From Colocasia esculenta (taxonomy: Eukaryota; Streptophyta; Magnoliopsida; Alismatales; Araceae): 64,000 nt of DNA. Where the stretch lies: positions 66,032,961 to 66,096,960 of the forward strand of contig CM024760.1 of the NCBI GenBank assembly GCA_014218235.1. The letters run 5' to 3'. Shown here piece by piece: positions 32,554 through 45,222 of this stretch. The notes beneath the pieces were generated by a model. It saw only the letters and a list, made by a program, of their open reading frames with translations, was not told where the DNA came from and ran no database searches. Position 1 is the first letter of the stretch; the number at the start of each line of letters is the position of its first letter. The translations under genes were made by a program, and so were the position numbers.

Positions 32554-33720
32554 CTAAGGTTCCTTGATGCGAACCAAGAATGGATCGCTGTCTTGTTGAG
32601 CTTTAATCTCTTCCAACATGTCGGATTGAATCTTGATATTGGCAATCAAGATTCGATCATCCCTATGTTCAATATTCAAGTCTAACCCCGCGAATTGTTC
32701 TAGTAGTTGCATCTCGCCAAGGAATAGACTCGAAACAGATGCCATCGGCTTCCTACTTAGAGCATCAGCCACGAGATTACCCTTGCCTAGATGGTATTGG
32801 ATGTTGAAGTCAAAATTCTTTAGGTATTCTAGCCATCTTCTCTGTCTCATGTTGAGTTCCCTCTGGGAGAATAAATACATCACGCTCTTGTGGTCTGAGT
32901 AGATAGTAAATTGTTCACCATATAAGTAATGTCTCTAGATTTTCAAGGCGAAGACCATGACAGCCAACTCTAGATCATGCACAGGGTAGTTAACTTCATG
33001 TGTCTTTAGTTGTCTTGAAGAATAGGCAATGATCTTCTCATTTTACATCAATACACAGCCTAGCTCAATTCCTGAGGCATCGATATAGATAGAGAAACCT
33101 TCTCCCTCTATTGGAAGAGCGAGAATAGGCGCTGAGGTAAGACAATCTTTTAGAGTCTGGAAACTCTTCTTACACTCTTTACTCCAGGAGTAGGGATTCT
33201 CCTTTCGTGTCAGACGCATGAGGGGAATGACGATCTTTGAGAAGTCCTTTATGAACCGCCTGTAGTAGCCAGCCAGTCCTAAGAAGCTTCTGATCTCTGT
33301 GACGTTGGTTGGTCTCTCCCAATTGAGTACATCTTTGACTTTGGAGGGATCAACACAGATGCTGTCCTTTGAGATGACATGGCCCAAGAAGGACACTTCT
33401 TCGAGCCAGAATTTACACTTGCTCATCTTTGCGTACAGTTTGTTGTCTCGCAAGACTTGCAGTGCTACCTTCAGATGTTCTTCATGTTCTTCTTTGGTCT
33501 TTGAATATATAAGGATATCGTCGATGAAGACGACCATGAACTTGTCAAGGTATGGGTGATATATGTTGTTCATGAGTTGCATAAAGGCTGCAGGAGCAAT
33601 GGTTAGACCAAAAGGCATAACGGCAAATTCATAGTGTCCATACCTGCTCCTGAAAGCCATTTTGAAGATATCGTCATCCTTGATCCGGGGGAATCCCTGG
33701 CAGATCTTCGGGGAACACAT
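32554..33720 (-). pseudogene. Gypsy A: reverse transcriptase (C-terminal half) and RNase H
   Basis: 33043-33720 reads MAFRSRYGHYEFAVMPFGLT, the catalytic FIDDILIYSKTKEEH, SFLGHVISKDSI and FLGLAGYYRRFIKDFSK. RNase H follows from IYIDASGIELGCVLM through a stop (33040), a second stop near 32935 (Trp codon lost), and 32554-32883 with RQRRWLEYLKNFDFNIQYH and VADALSRKP. The first half of reverse transcriptase, including the first catalytic Asp motif, is deleted: PGIPPDQ at 33690 joins directly to DDDIFKMAF. The sequence CGGATC lies at the joint and could be the microhomology used. Confidence 0.9.
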
Positions 33721-33730
33721 CTGGGAAATC

Positions 33731-34238
33731 TTAGACTATGTGGATGTCTTCTATTTTAGAGCCCTTCTTTTCAACTACTATGGCCGTAAGGAAAGCAATG
33801 CAACCTTTCCTTATCATATTGTGGGCCTTTATGGCAGAGACTAGAGACATTCGTCTCTTATGTCTAATCCCAGTGAATGACAACTTAGGGAAATCACTAA
33901 AAGTAACTTTCCCTTTCTTACAATCGACACTTGCCCCATAAGTGGACAACCAGTCAGCTCGCAAAATGACATCATAGCCTTCCATGGGCATACACACTAG
34001 GTCGGCCTTTAGGTTATGGTCTCCGATCATTACATTGGCAGATGGGAAGTATTTGTTCAATTTCTCTGTTTCTCCCAGTGGTGTTGTGACAAAAAATTCA
34101 CATCCCATGGATATAGGTTTAGTATTCAGAGTATCAGCAAAGTTTTGAGATATGAATGAATGAGTTGCTCTAGTATCAAATAAAACAAATGTTGATAAAG
34201 AGAAAACTTGTATGGTACCTTCTACAACGCCACCTTTG
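33731..34238 (-). pseudogene. Gypsy A: aspartic protease region, cut at its start
   Basis: GGVVEGTIQVFSLSTFVLFD then TRATHSFISQNFADTLN: the active-site motif DTG/DSG is DTR here. A conserved protease core follows (NLKADLVCMPMEGYDVILR, WLSTYGASVDCKKGKVTF). The frame ends at a stop at 33731, just before DFPDVFPEDLPG, the usual lead into reverse transcriptase. At 34238 a large LTR element begins; codons upstream of this point in the open frame belong to that LTR and are not gag-pol. Confidence 0.88.
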
Positions 34239-37200
34239 TAACGTTGCGCATTTTTCGGATCTTCGTGGATCCTCGGTTTAGCGTATGGGGTGGTCACACC
34301 TTAACCAGTGCGACTTGTGTTGTGTGTTTCTTATTGGATCCTTACCAGGCTTGGTTATGGGTCTGTGTTGGTGTTCAGTACGCTGGACATCAACAGTGGG
34401 TTGGCGTCCAGGTGGGTGACGTCGACTTTGTGTTGGCGGCCATGGGTTGCCGTTAACATGGTTTTAGCGTCCATCGATGTGGACGTCTACTATGGTTCTA
34501 GTGTGTTCCGTTGCACGAACTTGGCGGCCAAAGATGTGGATGCCTAGTTGGGTGGCGGTTTGGTTAACGACACAGAGGTTAACGTTAACCTGACGCACCT
34601 GTGTTTTTAGGGCTGATCCGAGCCTTGTTCTTTCCCCACTCTCTCCCATCCTCTTCGCCCACCTTCACTCTTGAGCCTCTTCACGAGTTCCGGTGGTCGA
34701 CGGGAGTACGAGGGGCAGCCGTGGTGCGCGTGGTAGCGGCAAATCAGGTGGGGAATGACGAATTGGAGCGCGATGTTTTGCGGGGTGTTCCTCGGGTTTC
34801 GGCGTGATTCAAGGTTCTTCGGAAGTTCAATCGCGTTTCTGAGGTAGGGATTGGACCCCTTGACTTCTCTTGTTTGAATTGTCATGCTCCATTTGCATAG
34901 ATTACTTGTTAATTGTGTTTTTGGGGAAAAGGGATTACCATGCCGGGAAATTGGGTGGTTTGATTGATCCAAGTATTAGATCTTGCTTTTCTGGTTTAAT
35001 TATGGTATATAGATGTAAGGGGAAGTGTTTCCTCTTGTTTTTCTATTGTATTTTTGGCTAGATTGCCCGTGCAATCGGCCTAGGGCCATTTTGTGTGTTC
35101 TGGCGGGTTCTGCAGTGAAGATCTTGACGTCAACATCGGTTGACGCAGAGTTCTTTGTTGGGAGATTAACGGCTAGGTATCTAGCCGTTGATTGTGGGTA
35201 AACGGCCAAGTGGTGGTCGCTTACTTGGTGTTGACGGCAAGGGACATTGTCGTCTATATCCTTAGGACGGCAATCGATGTCGCCGCCAACCTGTGCATGT
35301 GCACAGTGTGTTTTTAATGGCATTTTTGTTATAAGTGTTGCGGTGTATTAACACCTGTGGTGCTCTTGGAGAACGGGGCTTTTGAGGTCAGTTTACTGGC
35401 TATGTAGTTGTGAAATATCACAGGGTTTGATGTCGTGCAAGTGGTTTGTATATGCATGGCACATCGTACGTTATCATGTTTATTATATATTAATTATTGT
35501 GGTGTTGTGGCGATGAGGTTCACGTCTGAACCTAGCCTCGATCTTCTAGGATCTTTTATAGATTATCCTGGATGGATAATTAGTAAAGTGTAAGTATGAT
35601 TATTATGTAAATATTGTGGCCAATGTTTAATGTGACCTCTACTGTCACAAGATGTTCAATGATAGGCCAAGTATGATTGGCTATCGTGATTTATATGTGT
35701 GTCTGTGTGAATTAGCTTGGAGGTCATTGTGTGATCAATGACAGGCCGTGGTATTAATATGGTTTATATGTGTGATTGTGTAGGTTAGCTTGTAAGTCAC
35801 CTTGTGACTGGATCAAGCTATTTCTAAAATGTGTACCGTGATTGATAATAGAAAGTGTTGTGAAGTGTTTGTGAATATATCGTGGTTTGAGCTTGCCGAG
35901 TGTGGTGGTCCGGTGCCTATTCCGGAATGCCTCTCTAGTTGGGTACCCCAGGTTCTTTGTGAGCCAGGCACGTTGTGTTTGTTGTGTTCGGGGTTTGTCC
36001 CGGTACGGTGTGGTACCGTCGAGGTCTGTGTCGTCTTCCTGGACACCCTCACTTCTGAGTTTGAGTTGTACGTCCGGCTGAGGGAAAGACGGCTGGCTGC
36101 AGGTGTGGTGTTGGTTGGTCTCCACAGTTGTTTGACTTCTTTCTTGTGGAGCGGCAGTTGGACCTTTCGTTCGTGACTGCGAGACTGAGAGGTTGTTTTT
36201 GTGTTCTATTGTCCGGGTTGGATACTGGCCTGATCATCCAGTAGTCCGTTCCCGTGTGGTGGCGTCGTTCTCTTTCCGACTCGTGCTTTGTCATTGACTG
36301 TGGTTTGTGAGTTTATGACCCGTGGTCGAGGTTTGACCAGTTCGAGGTGTGCCCTAGTGTTGGCACAGTTGTGACTGAGTTGTGGTTTGTGTGACTTGCC
36401 GGTTGAGGTTTTACCTGTAATGTTGTGCCTAAGTGATGGTACAATATAGTTGTGGTTCTAAGTGGTGTTTATCACCTACTTGTACCTTGTGTTCGGGTGT
36501 TTGGGTTGTGATACCTTGAGGTAGTAGGTACCTGTACCCTTCGTGGGTTACTTTATAGTTTTGTGGTGGTACATTGTGTACCAACCTTTTGAGGCTCTCG
36601 TGTGTTGTGGAGGTCTTGTGGTTTGACCTGCCACTTGTTGTATCTTATCCGTTTTAAGTAGATCTTTGTTTATAAGTTATTATGGATTAGTTTATGGTTG
36701 TTAATCCTATTACCCTTTGTGGGTAATTTGCCGATGAGGCTTATGGCCTAGGCGTACTGTGGTTTGGTGGAGCTGTGCTCCGTGGAGGTCGTGTAATGAG
36801 ACCTTCCACTTGTGATGTTTCACCTTTCTTTAGGTAAGCTTTCGATTATGGTTTTAGTATGTGATGGATTGGCCCGCTGTAGCCGATCATGTTACCTGGT
36901 GTGTGTAGTTTTTGATATATCGTGGTTTGGGGTTTAATGGACCAGCACTTGGTTGGCTGTCCTAGTACCCACGTGGTTGAGGTTCGCCTGGGAAGCTTGT
37001 AGCCTAGGTAGTGACTTGCCTGTGTGGCTTATAGCTTAGACAACCAGTTGTTGTAGCAGTGTGCCAGTGAGACTGTGGTTTAGGCACTTTAGTAGTTGGG
37101 TTGACTAATGATATTATATTAGTTCTGTAGTCCCACTTTCCTTCCGAGGACTTTATGTTTATTATCATGATTATGTTTAATTGTTATTTATTGTTAGGAT

Positions 37201-37679
37201 ATGAGCATGAAATGGTTTGGCTATTGGTGTTGCCAGTGAGACCCTCTGGGGTTGAGGTCTCTTCTGTTTGGTTGTTGAGGTTTTTGGGTGGCCCCTACTG
37301 AGCCAGTGACTTGTTGAGGCTCACTCCCCTACAGTTCTTTTCAGGGCTTGCCGTGTGTTTGGCTTGCAGCGGCGTTGTGTCAGACTTGTACCACCAGCAG
37401 TAGTGTAGTAGTTAGTGTTGTGTGAGCTTGTGCTCCCTCGGGTATGCCCCAAGTAGTTGTACTTTTTTAATTGGACATGTATTAATGTAATGGGACAGTT
37501 GTACAAATTTGTGAACAGATATAAGCACATGTACTTTCTTGTGTTCTATACTGTGTAGTTGTCTTTTATACTCTTACTAGACACGTGTGTGAGATATCCC
37601 TTGCGAGACTTCGGTCCGTTCGCGGGAGGCGGATCTGGATATGGAGCCTTAATGGGCATAAATACCCCGGTCCGTCACA
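34239..37679 (+). repeat. LARD-like LTR 1, 3441 bp
   Basis: TGTAACGTTGCGC to GGTCCGTCACA. Compared with LTR 2 and 3 it lacks about 178 bp at 36094, where GACGGC joins TGGCTGCAGG. A near-perfect palindrome with AACGGCTAG arms lies at 35168-35189. Motif TGTGGTTTG recurs at 36299, 36381, 36617 and 36769. The TGAGCC/GGCTCA hairpin is at 37299-37323. Frames on both strands (for example 34607-34972) recur in all three LTRs without any recognisable domain. Confidence 0.9.
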
Positions 37680-39641
37680 GTTGGTATCAGAGCAATGTTC
37701 AGTTAGAATATGAAAAGACATTGAAAGTATAATGTCCCAATACATGGATTAATGTCCACTGCTGGTAGTAAGTCTGTGGTTTTGTGTGATATAAAGTAGT
37801 TTTTACGTGAGCTTTTGGCACGTAAACTGTGTGTTTATGTTTGTTAAATTGGCAGTTGTGAGCAGTTGTTGTGCCACGACGTGGATAGTGGCATAAGTTG
37901 TGTGGTAGCATCCTGGCACTAGTGCAGTTAAAGTATAGTATTTAAAAGTTTTCAGTTGCAGAGATTAAAGGAAAAATGTAAAGTAGTGCCCTGAGAGGGA
38001 TATGTGTGTTATATGTTAGTAAAGTACAGAGTTAACAGAGACAAGTATAGGGTATTACTGTGATAGATCAGCAGAATGTTATTAATAAAGAAATAGTGTC
38101 TGTGTGTGATAAGTTGTAGTTGAGAACCTCAGCAAATGTATTGTGGCATTAGAGATCTGAGTCAGATGATATTAAGAAACAGTGTGGATAAGAATGTGAT
38201 TAGTGTTATGAAGAGTTTGCTATGATTAAGTAAGGCATATCAGCTTTAAAAGAAGTATTAGTACATAAAAGAGCAGTGATTTATGGCAGATAGATTTAAT
38301 ATTCCTTAGATCAGAAATTTGAGAAAAGTGTTGTTATGAATAATGATGGTAACAGAAAGTGTGATATGAAGATTTGTATAAATAAGTATAGAAATGATCA
38401 GTTGAATAAAGAAAGAGAGAAAAAAAGGATTAGTGTGCAATAAGAATTTGTGAGAATTGCACAAGGGGAATATTTAGTTGATGAGTGGCAGATTATGAGG
38501 AATTTTTCAGAAAAAAAGCATTAATGGAATAAGAGAAGTATTTTGCAGAAAAGATATGAATTAGAGAAAGGAAGAATTTAGAAAATGATGAAGTGAATAA
38601 GGTCAGATGAGTCAGGAAATGTCAGTTAGAGTTTGTATATCAGCGCAAAGAAATGATTCAATTGAACATAAAGGAATTGCTATTAAGATATTCCAGAGTT
38701 TTATGCAGGAGCAGCAATAGACTAATTAAAGAATATTTGGAAAGTTATGCAACAAAATTATGAGATTAGCCAAAAAATGTCAGTAAAGTAAGAAAGGTTT
38801 ATGAAGAGCACAATATGTTAATAGCGATTTGGCAGATCAGAAATTGCAGTAATTTCTTCAGCATGAATTAATTGAATAAGATGATTTGAGAAGCAGTTGA
38901 AGCCAGAAGAAAGTAATTGAAAGCAATAATGAGAACAGAAATTGTGGAATATTTTGCAAAAGTGTTCAGTGTGATCAGAGTAGCGCAGTGGAAGCGGAAG
39001 CAAAGAAAGATTTAATATTCATAGATTATTCAAGTTTGCTTGAATAAGGAGAAAGTGTAAAGTTTTGCGCAGCGGAATAAAGGAACAGAGTTTATTATGA
39101 TTTTTAATTAGAGATGACTTAAGGAAGTATGAGCAGAATAATATGAAAGGACAGAAAATTCAAAGATGGTGATTGGTTTTCTTTAAAGAGGTGTCAGTTG
39201 TGAATGTAAATGCAGATGAGGCAGGATAACAGCAAACAGTGATAAATGGAAAACGAAAATGGTGGCATGAAAGAATATTACAGTGTAAGATATTTGAGAA
39301 AGATAAAGCGGCCTCGAAAGAAATATTGCAAACACAACTGGAAAAATGTGAAAGTAGGTTCAGTCCAAGGAGATAAAGCGCCATTGGCAAGGTAGGATCA
39401 TCTACAATTGAAAAGTAAGGAAATGTAATGGAGTCGACAGAATGAAGTAATTGTGAAATGAATTGAAAGAAAAGAAAGGAGCAAAGCAATGATGGAAATG
39501 GACTGATGAATTGAAAAGCTGATGCAGAGAAAGAGTATCCTTCTTGTTCTGTATACGATTTTATTTCTTTTTAGGTGATAATCTGGTTGTTGTGATTTGT
39601 TTTGAATACCGAGGACGATATTCCTTTTTAGGTGATAGTAA
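37680..39641 (+). other. LARD-like internal region 1, non-coding, with primer site
   Basis: TGGTATCAGAGC starts at 37682. The rest is A/G-rich on this strand without a supported protein. Where a polypurine tract is expected the sequence is GGTGATAGTAA, preceded by CGAGGACGATATTCC, which also precedes tracts in gypsy elements; the tract itself seems lost or altered. Confidence 0.8.
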
Positions 39642-42600
39642 TGTAACGTCGCGCGTTTTTCGGATCTTCGTGGATCCTCGGTTTAGCGTATGGGGTGGTC
39701 ACACCTTAACCAGTGCGACTTGTGTTGTATGTTTCTTATTGGATCCTACCAAGCTTGGTTATGGGTCTGTGTTGGTGTTCAGTACGCTTGACATCAACAG
39801 TGGGTTGGCGTCCAGGTGGGTGACGTCGACTTTGTGTTGGCGGCCATGGGTTGCCGTTAACATGGTTTTAGCGTCCATCGATGTGGACGTCTACTATGGT
39901 TCTAGTGTGTTCCGTTGCACGAACTTGGCGGCCAAAGATGTGGACGCCTAGTTGGGTGGCGGTTTGGTTAACGACACAGAGGTTGACGTTAACCTGACGC
40001 ACCTGTGTTTTTAGGGCTGATCCGAGCCTTGTTCTTTCCCCACTCTCTCCCCTCCTCTTCGCCCACCTTCACTCTTGAGCCTCTTCACGAGTTCCGGTGG
40101 TCGACGGGAGTACGAGGGGCAGCCGTGGTGCGCGTGGTAGCGGCAAATCAGGCGGGGAATGACGAATTGGAGCGCGATGTTTTGCGGGGTGTTCCTCGGG
40201 TTTCGGCGTGATTCAAGGTTCTTCGGAAGTTCAATCGCGTTTCTGAGGTAGGGATTGGACCCCTTGACTTCTCTTGTTTGAATTGTCATGCTCCATTTGC
40301 ATAGATTACTTGTTAATTGTGTTTTTGGGGAAAAGGGGTTACCATGCCGGGAAATTGGGTGGTTTGATCGATCCAAGTATTGGATCTTGCTTTTCTGGTT
40401 TAATTATGGTATATAGATGTAAGGGGAAGTGTTTCCTCTTGTTTTTCTATTGTATTTTTGGCTAGATTGCCCGTGCAATCGGCCTAGGGCCATTTTGTGT
40501 GTTCTGGCGGGTTCTGCAGTGAAGATCTTGACGTCAACATCGGTTGACGCAGAGTTCTTTGTTGGGAGATTAACGGCTAGGTATCTAGCCGTTGATTGTG
40601 GGTAAACGGCCAAGTGGTGGTCGCTTACTTGGTGTTGACGGCAAGGGACATTGTCGTCTATATCCTTTGGACGGCAATCGATGTCGCCGCCAACCTGTGC
40701 ATGTGCACAGTGTGTTTTTAATGGCATTTTTGTTATAAGTGTTGCGGTGTATTAACACATGTGGTGCTCTTGGAGCACGGGGCTTTTGAGGTCAGTTTAC
40801 CGGCTATGTAGTTGTGAAATATCACAGGGTTTTGATGTCGTGCAAGTGGTTTGTATATGCATGGCACATCGTACGTTATCATGTTTATTATATATTAATT
40901 ATTGTGGTGTTGTGGCGATGAGGTTCACGTCTGAACCTAGCCTCGATCTTCTAGGATCTTTTATAGATTATCCTGAATGGATAATTAGTAAAGTGTAAGT
41001 ATGATTATTATGTAAATATTGTGGCCAATGTTTAATGTGACCTCTACTGTCACAAGATGTTCAATGATAGGCCAAGTATGATTGGCTATCGTGATTTATA
41101 TGTGTGTCTGTGTGAATTAGCTTGGAGGTCATTGTGTGATCAATGACAGGCCGTGGTATTAATATGGTTTATATGTGTGATTGTGTAGGTTAGCTTGTAA
41201 GTCACCTTGTGACTGGATCAAGCTATTTCTAAAATGTGTACCGTGATTGATAATAGAAAGTGTTGTGAAGTGTTTGTGAATATATCGTGGTTTGAGCTTG
41301 CCGAGTGTGGTGGTCCGGCGCCTATTCCGGAATGCCTCTCTAGTTGGGTACCCAGGTTCTTTGTGAGCCAGGCACGTTGTGTTTGTTGTGTACGGGGTTT
41401 GTCCCGGTACGGTGTGGTACCGTCGAGGTCTGTGTCATCTTCCTGGACACCCTCACTTCTGAGTTTGAGTTGTACGTCCGGTTGAGGGAAAGACGGCAGT
41501 GGGACAGCGACTTCCCAGAGTTTGTTCTTTTGTCGCTTGTAGCGCGCTCGTAGTTGGGGGTACGGACACCAGTAGACGAAACTGGTCCCCAGCTAGTCCT
41601 GTTTTCCAGTGCCTCACTTTAGGGTGCTCCGGCCAGAGACCCTAGAGGTGCCAGGCATGGCCTTGCAGCTTATGGCTGCAGGTGTGGTGTTGGTTGGTCT
41701 CCACAGTTGTTTGACTTCTTTCTTGTGGAGCGGCAGTTGGACCTTTCGTCCGTGACTGCGAGACTGAGAGGTTGTTTTTGTGTTCTATTGTCCGGGTTGG
41801 ATACTGTCCTGATCAGCCAGTAGTCCGTTCCCGTATGGTGGTGGCGTTCCCTTTCCGACTCGTGCTTTGTCATTGACTGTGGTTTGTGAGTTTGTGACTC
41901 GTGGTCGAGGTTTGACCAGTTCGAGGTGTGCCCTGGTGTTGGCACAGTTGTGACTGAGTTGTGGTTTGTGTGACTTGCCGGTTGAGGTTTTACCTGTAAT
42001 GTTGTGCCTAAGTGATGGTACAATATAGTTGTGGTTCTGAGTGGTGTTTATCACCTACTTGTACCTTGTGTTCGGGTGTTTGGGTTGTGGTATCTTGAGG
42101 TAGCAGGTACATGTACCCTTCGTGGGTTACTTTATAGTTTTGTGGTGGTACATTGTGTACCAACCTTTTCAGGCTCTCGTGTGCTGTGGAGGTCTTGTGG
42201 TTTGACCTGCCACTTGTTGTATCTTATCCGTTTTAAGTAGATCTTTATTTATAAGTTATTATGGATTAGTTTATGGTTGTTAATCATGTTACCCTTTGTG
42301 GGTAATTTGCCGATGAGGCTTATGGCCTAGGCGTACTGTGGTTTGGTGGAGCTGTGCTCCGTGGAGGTCGTGTAATGAGACCTTCCACTTGTGATGTTTC
42401 ACCTTTATTTAGGTAAGCTTTCGATTATGGTTTTAGTATGTGATGGATTGGCCCGCTGTAGCCGATCATGTTACCTGGTGTGTGTAGTTTTTGATATATC
42501 GTGGTTTGGGGTTTAATGGACCAGCACTTGGTTGGCTGTCCTAGTACCCACGTGGTTGAGGTTCGCCTGGGAAGCTTGTAGCCTAGGCAGTGACTTGCCT

Positions 42601-43260
42601 GTGTGGCTTATAGCTTAGACAACCAGTTGTTGTAGCAGTGTGCCAGTGAGACTGTGGTTTAGGCACTTTAGTAGTTGGGTTGACTAATGATACTATATTA
42701 GTCCTGTAGTCCCACTTTCCTTCCGAGGACTTTATGTTTATTATCATGATTATGTTTAATTGTTATTTATTGTTAGGATATGAGCATGAAATGGTTTGGC
42801 TATTGGTGTTGCCAGTGAGACCCTCTGGGGTTGAGGTCTCTTCTGTTTGGTTGTTGAGGTTTTTGGGTGGCCCCTACTGAGCCAGTGACTTGTTGAGGCT
42901 CACTCCCCTACAGTTCTTTTCAGGGCTTGCCGTGTGTTTGGCTTGCAGCGGCGTTGTGTCAGACTTGTACCACCAGCAGTAGTGTAGTAGTTAGTGTTGT
43001 GTGAGCTTGTGCTCCCTCGGGGTATGCCCCAGGTAGTTGTACTTTTTTTAATTGGACATGTATTAATGTAATGGGACAGTTGTACAAATTTGTGAACAGA
43101 TATAAGCACATGTACTTTCTTGTGTTCTATACTATGTAGTTGTCTTTTATACTCTTACTGGACACGTGTGTGAGATATCCCTTGCGAGACTTCGGTCCAT
43201 TCGCGGGAGGCGGATCTGGATATGGAGCCTTAATGGGCATAAATACCCCGGTCCGTCACA
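39642..43260 (+). repeat. LARD-like LTR 2, 3619 bp
   Basis: TGTAACGTCGCGC to GGTCCGTCACA. Full-length form including the block at 41495-41670 missing from LTR 1. Hairpins at 42878-42902 and 43019-43030. It serves as 3' LTR of unit 1 and 5' LTR of unit 2. Confidence 0.92.
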
Positions 43261-45222
43261 GTTGGTATCAGATCAATGTCCAGTTAGAATATGAAAAGAC
43301 ATTGAAAGTATAATGTCCCAATACATAGATTAATGTCCACTGCTGGTAGTAAGTCTGTGGTTTTGTGTGATATAAAGTAGTTTTTACGTGAGCTTTTGGC
43401 ACGTAAACCGTGTGTTTCTGTTTGTTAAATTGGCAGTTGTGAGCAGTTGTTGTGCCACGACGTGGATAGTGGCATAAGTTGTGTTGTAGCATCCTGGCAC
43501 TAGTGCAGTTAAAGTATAGTATTTAAAAGTTTTCAGTTGCAGAGATTAAAGGAAAAGGTAAAGTAGTGCCCTGAGAGGGATATGTCTGTTATATGTTAGT
43601 AAAGTACAGAGTTAACAGAGATAAGTATAGGGTATTACTGTGATAGATCAGCATAATGTTATTAATAAAGAAATAGTGTGTGTGTGTGATAAGTTGCAGT
43701 TGAGAACCTCAGCAAATGTATTGTGGCATTAGAGATCTGAGTCAGATGATATTAAGAAACAGTGTGGATAAGAATGTGATTAGTGTTATGAAGAGTTTGA
43801 TATGATTAAGTAAGGCATATCAGCTTTAAAAGAAGTATTAGTACCTAAAAGAGCAGTGATTTATGGAAGATAGATTTAATATGTCTGAGATCAAAAATTT
43901 GAGAAAAGTGTTGTTATGAATAATGATGGTAACAGAAAGTGTGATATGAAGATTTGTATAAATAAGTATAGAAATGATCAGTTGAATAAAGAAAGAGAGA
44001 AAAGAAGGATTAGTGTGCAATAAGAATTTGTGAGAATTGCACAAGTAATATTTAGTTGATGAGTGGCAGATTATGAGGAATTTTTCAGAAAAAAAAGCAT
44101 TAATGGAATAAGAGAAGTATTTTGCAGAAAAGATATGAATTAGAGAAAGGAAGAATTTAGCAAATGATGAAGTGAATAAGGTCAGATGAGTCAGGAAATG
44201 TCAGTTAGAGTTTGTATATCAGCGCAAAGAAATGATTCAATTGAACATAAAGGAATTGCTATTAAGATATTCCAGAGTTTTATGCAGGAGCAGGAATAGA
44301 CTAATTAAAGAATATTTGGAAAGTTTATGCAACAAAATTATGAGATTAGCCAGAAAATGTCAGTAAAGTAAGAAAGGTTTATGAAGAGCACAATATGTTA
44401 ATAACGGTTTGGCAGATCAGAAATTGCAGTAATTTCTTCAGCATGAATTAATTGAATAAGATGATTTGAGAAGCAGTTGAAGCCAGAAGAAAGTAATTGA
44501 AAGCAATAATGAGAACAGAAATTGTGGAATATTTTGCAAAAGTGTTTAGTGTGATCAGAGTAGCGCAGCGGAAGCGGAAGCAAAGAAAGATTTAATATTC
44601 ATAGATTATTCAAGTTTGCTTGAATAAGGAGAAAGTGTAAAGTTTTGCGCAGCGGAATAAAGGAACAGAGTTTATTATGATTTTTAATTAGAGATGACTT
44701 AAGGAAGTATGAGCAGAATAATATGAAAGGACAGAAAATTCAAAGATGGTGATTGGTTTTCTTTAAAGAGGTGTCAGTTGTGAATGTAAATGCAGATGAG
44801 GCAGGATAACAGCAAACAGTGATAAATGGAAAACGAAAATGGTGGCATGAAAGAATATTACAGTGTAAGATATTTGAGAAAGATAAAGCGGCCTCGAAAG
44901 AAATATTGCAAACACAACTGGAAAAATGTGAAAGTAGGTTCAGTCCAAGGAGATAAAGCGCCATTGGCAAGGTAGGATCATCTACAATTGAAAAGTAAGG
45001 AAATGTAATGGAGTCGACAGAATGAAGTAATTGTGAAATGAATTGAAAGAAAAGAAAGGAGCAAAGCAATGATGGAAATGGACTGATGAATTGAAAAGCT
45101 GATGCAGAGAAAGAGTATCCTTCTTGTTCTGTATACGATTTTATTTCTTTTTAGGTGATAATCTGGTTTGTTGTGATTTGTTTTGAATATCGAGGACGAT
45201 ATTCCTTTTTAGGTGATAGTAA
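43261..45222 (+). other. LARD-like internal region 2, non-coding
   Basis: Same length and nearly the same sequence as region 1. The primer site is mutated: TGGTATCAGATC at 43263 instead of TGGTATCAGAGC. Confidence 0.85.

Noticed and set aside
34239..34297. The open frame of gypsy A protease starting at 34297 with MTTPYAKPRIHEDP
   Set aside because: The first 19 codons are antisense LARD-like LTR sequence; the true gypsy part starts at 34238.
34607..34972. Frames of 107-121 codons repeated three times in the array (34607, 40011 and others)
   Set aside because: They recur only because the LTR recurs; reading frames change between copies (the 45730 version is shorter) and there is no domain or codon bias.
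39160..39489. 109-codon minus-strand frame in the LARD-like internal region, repeated at 44740
   Set aside because: It has identical sequence because both internal regions are copies. It lies opposite A/G-rich DNA, which yields long Phe/Ser/Leu frames by composition. No domain was seen.
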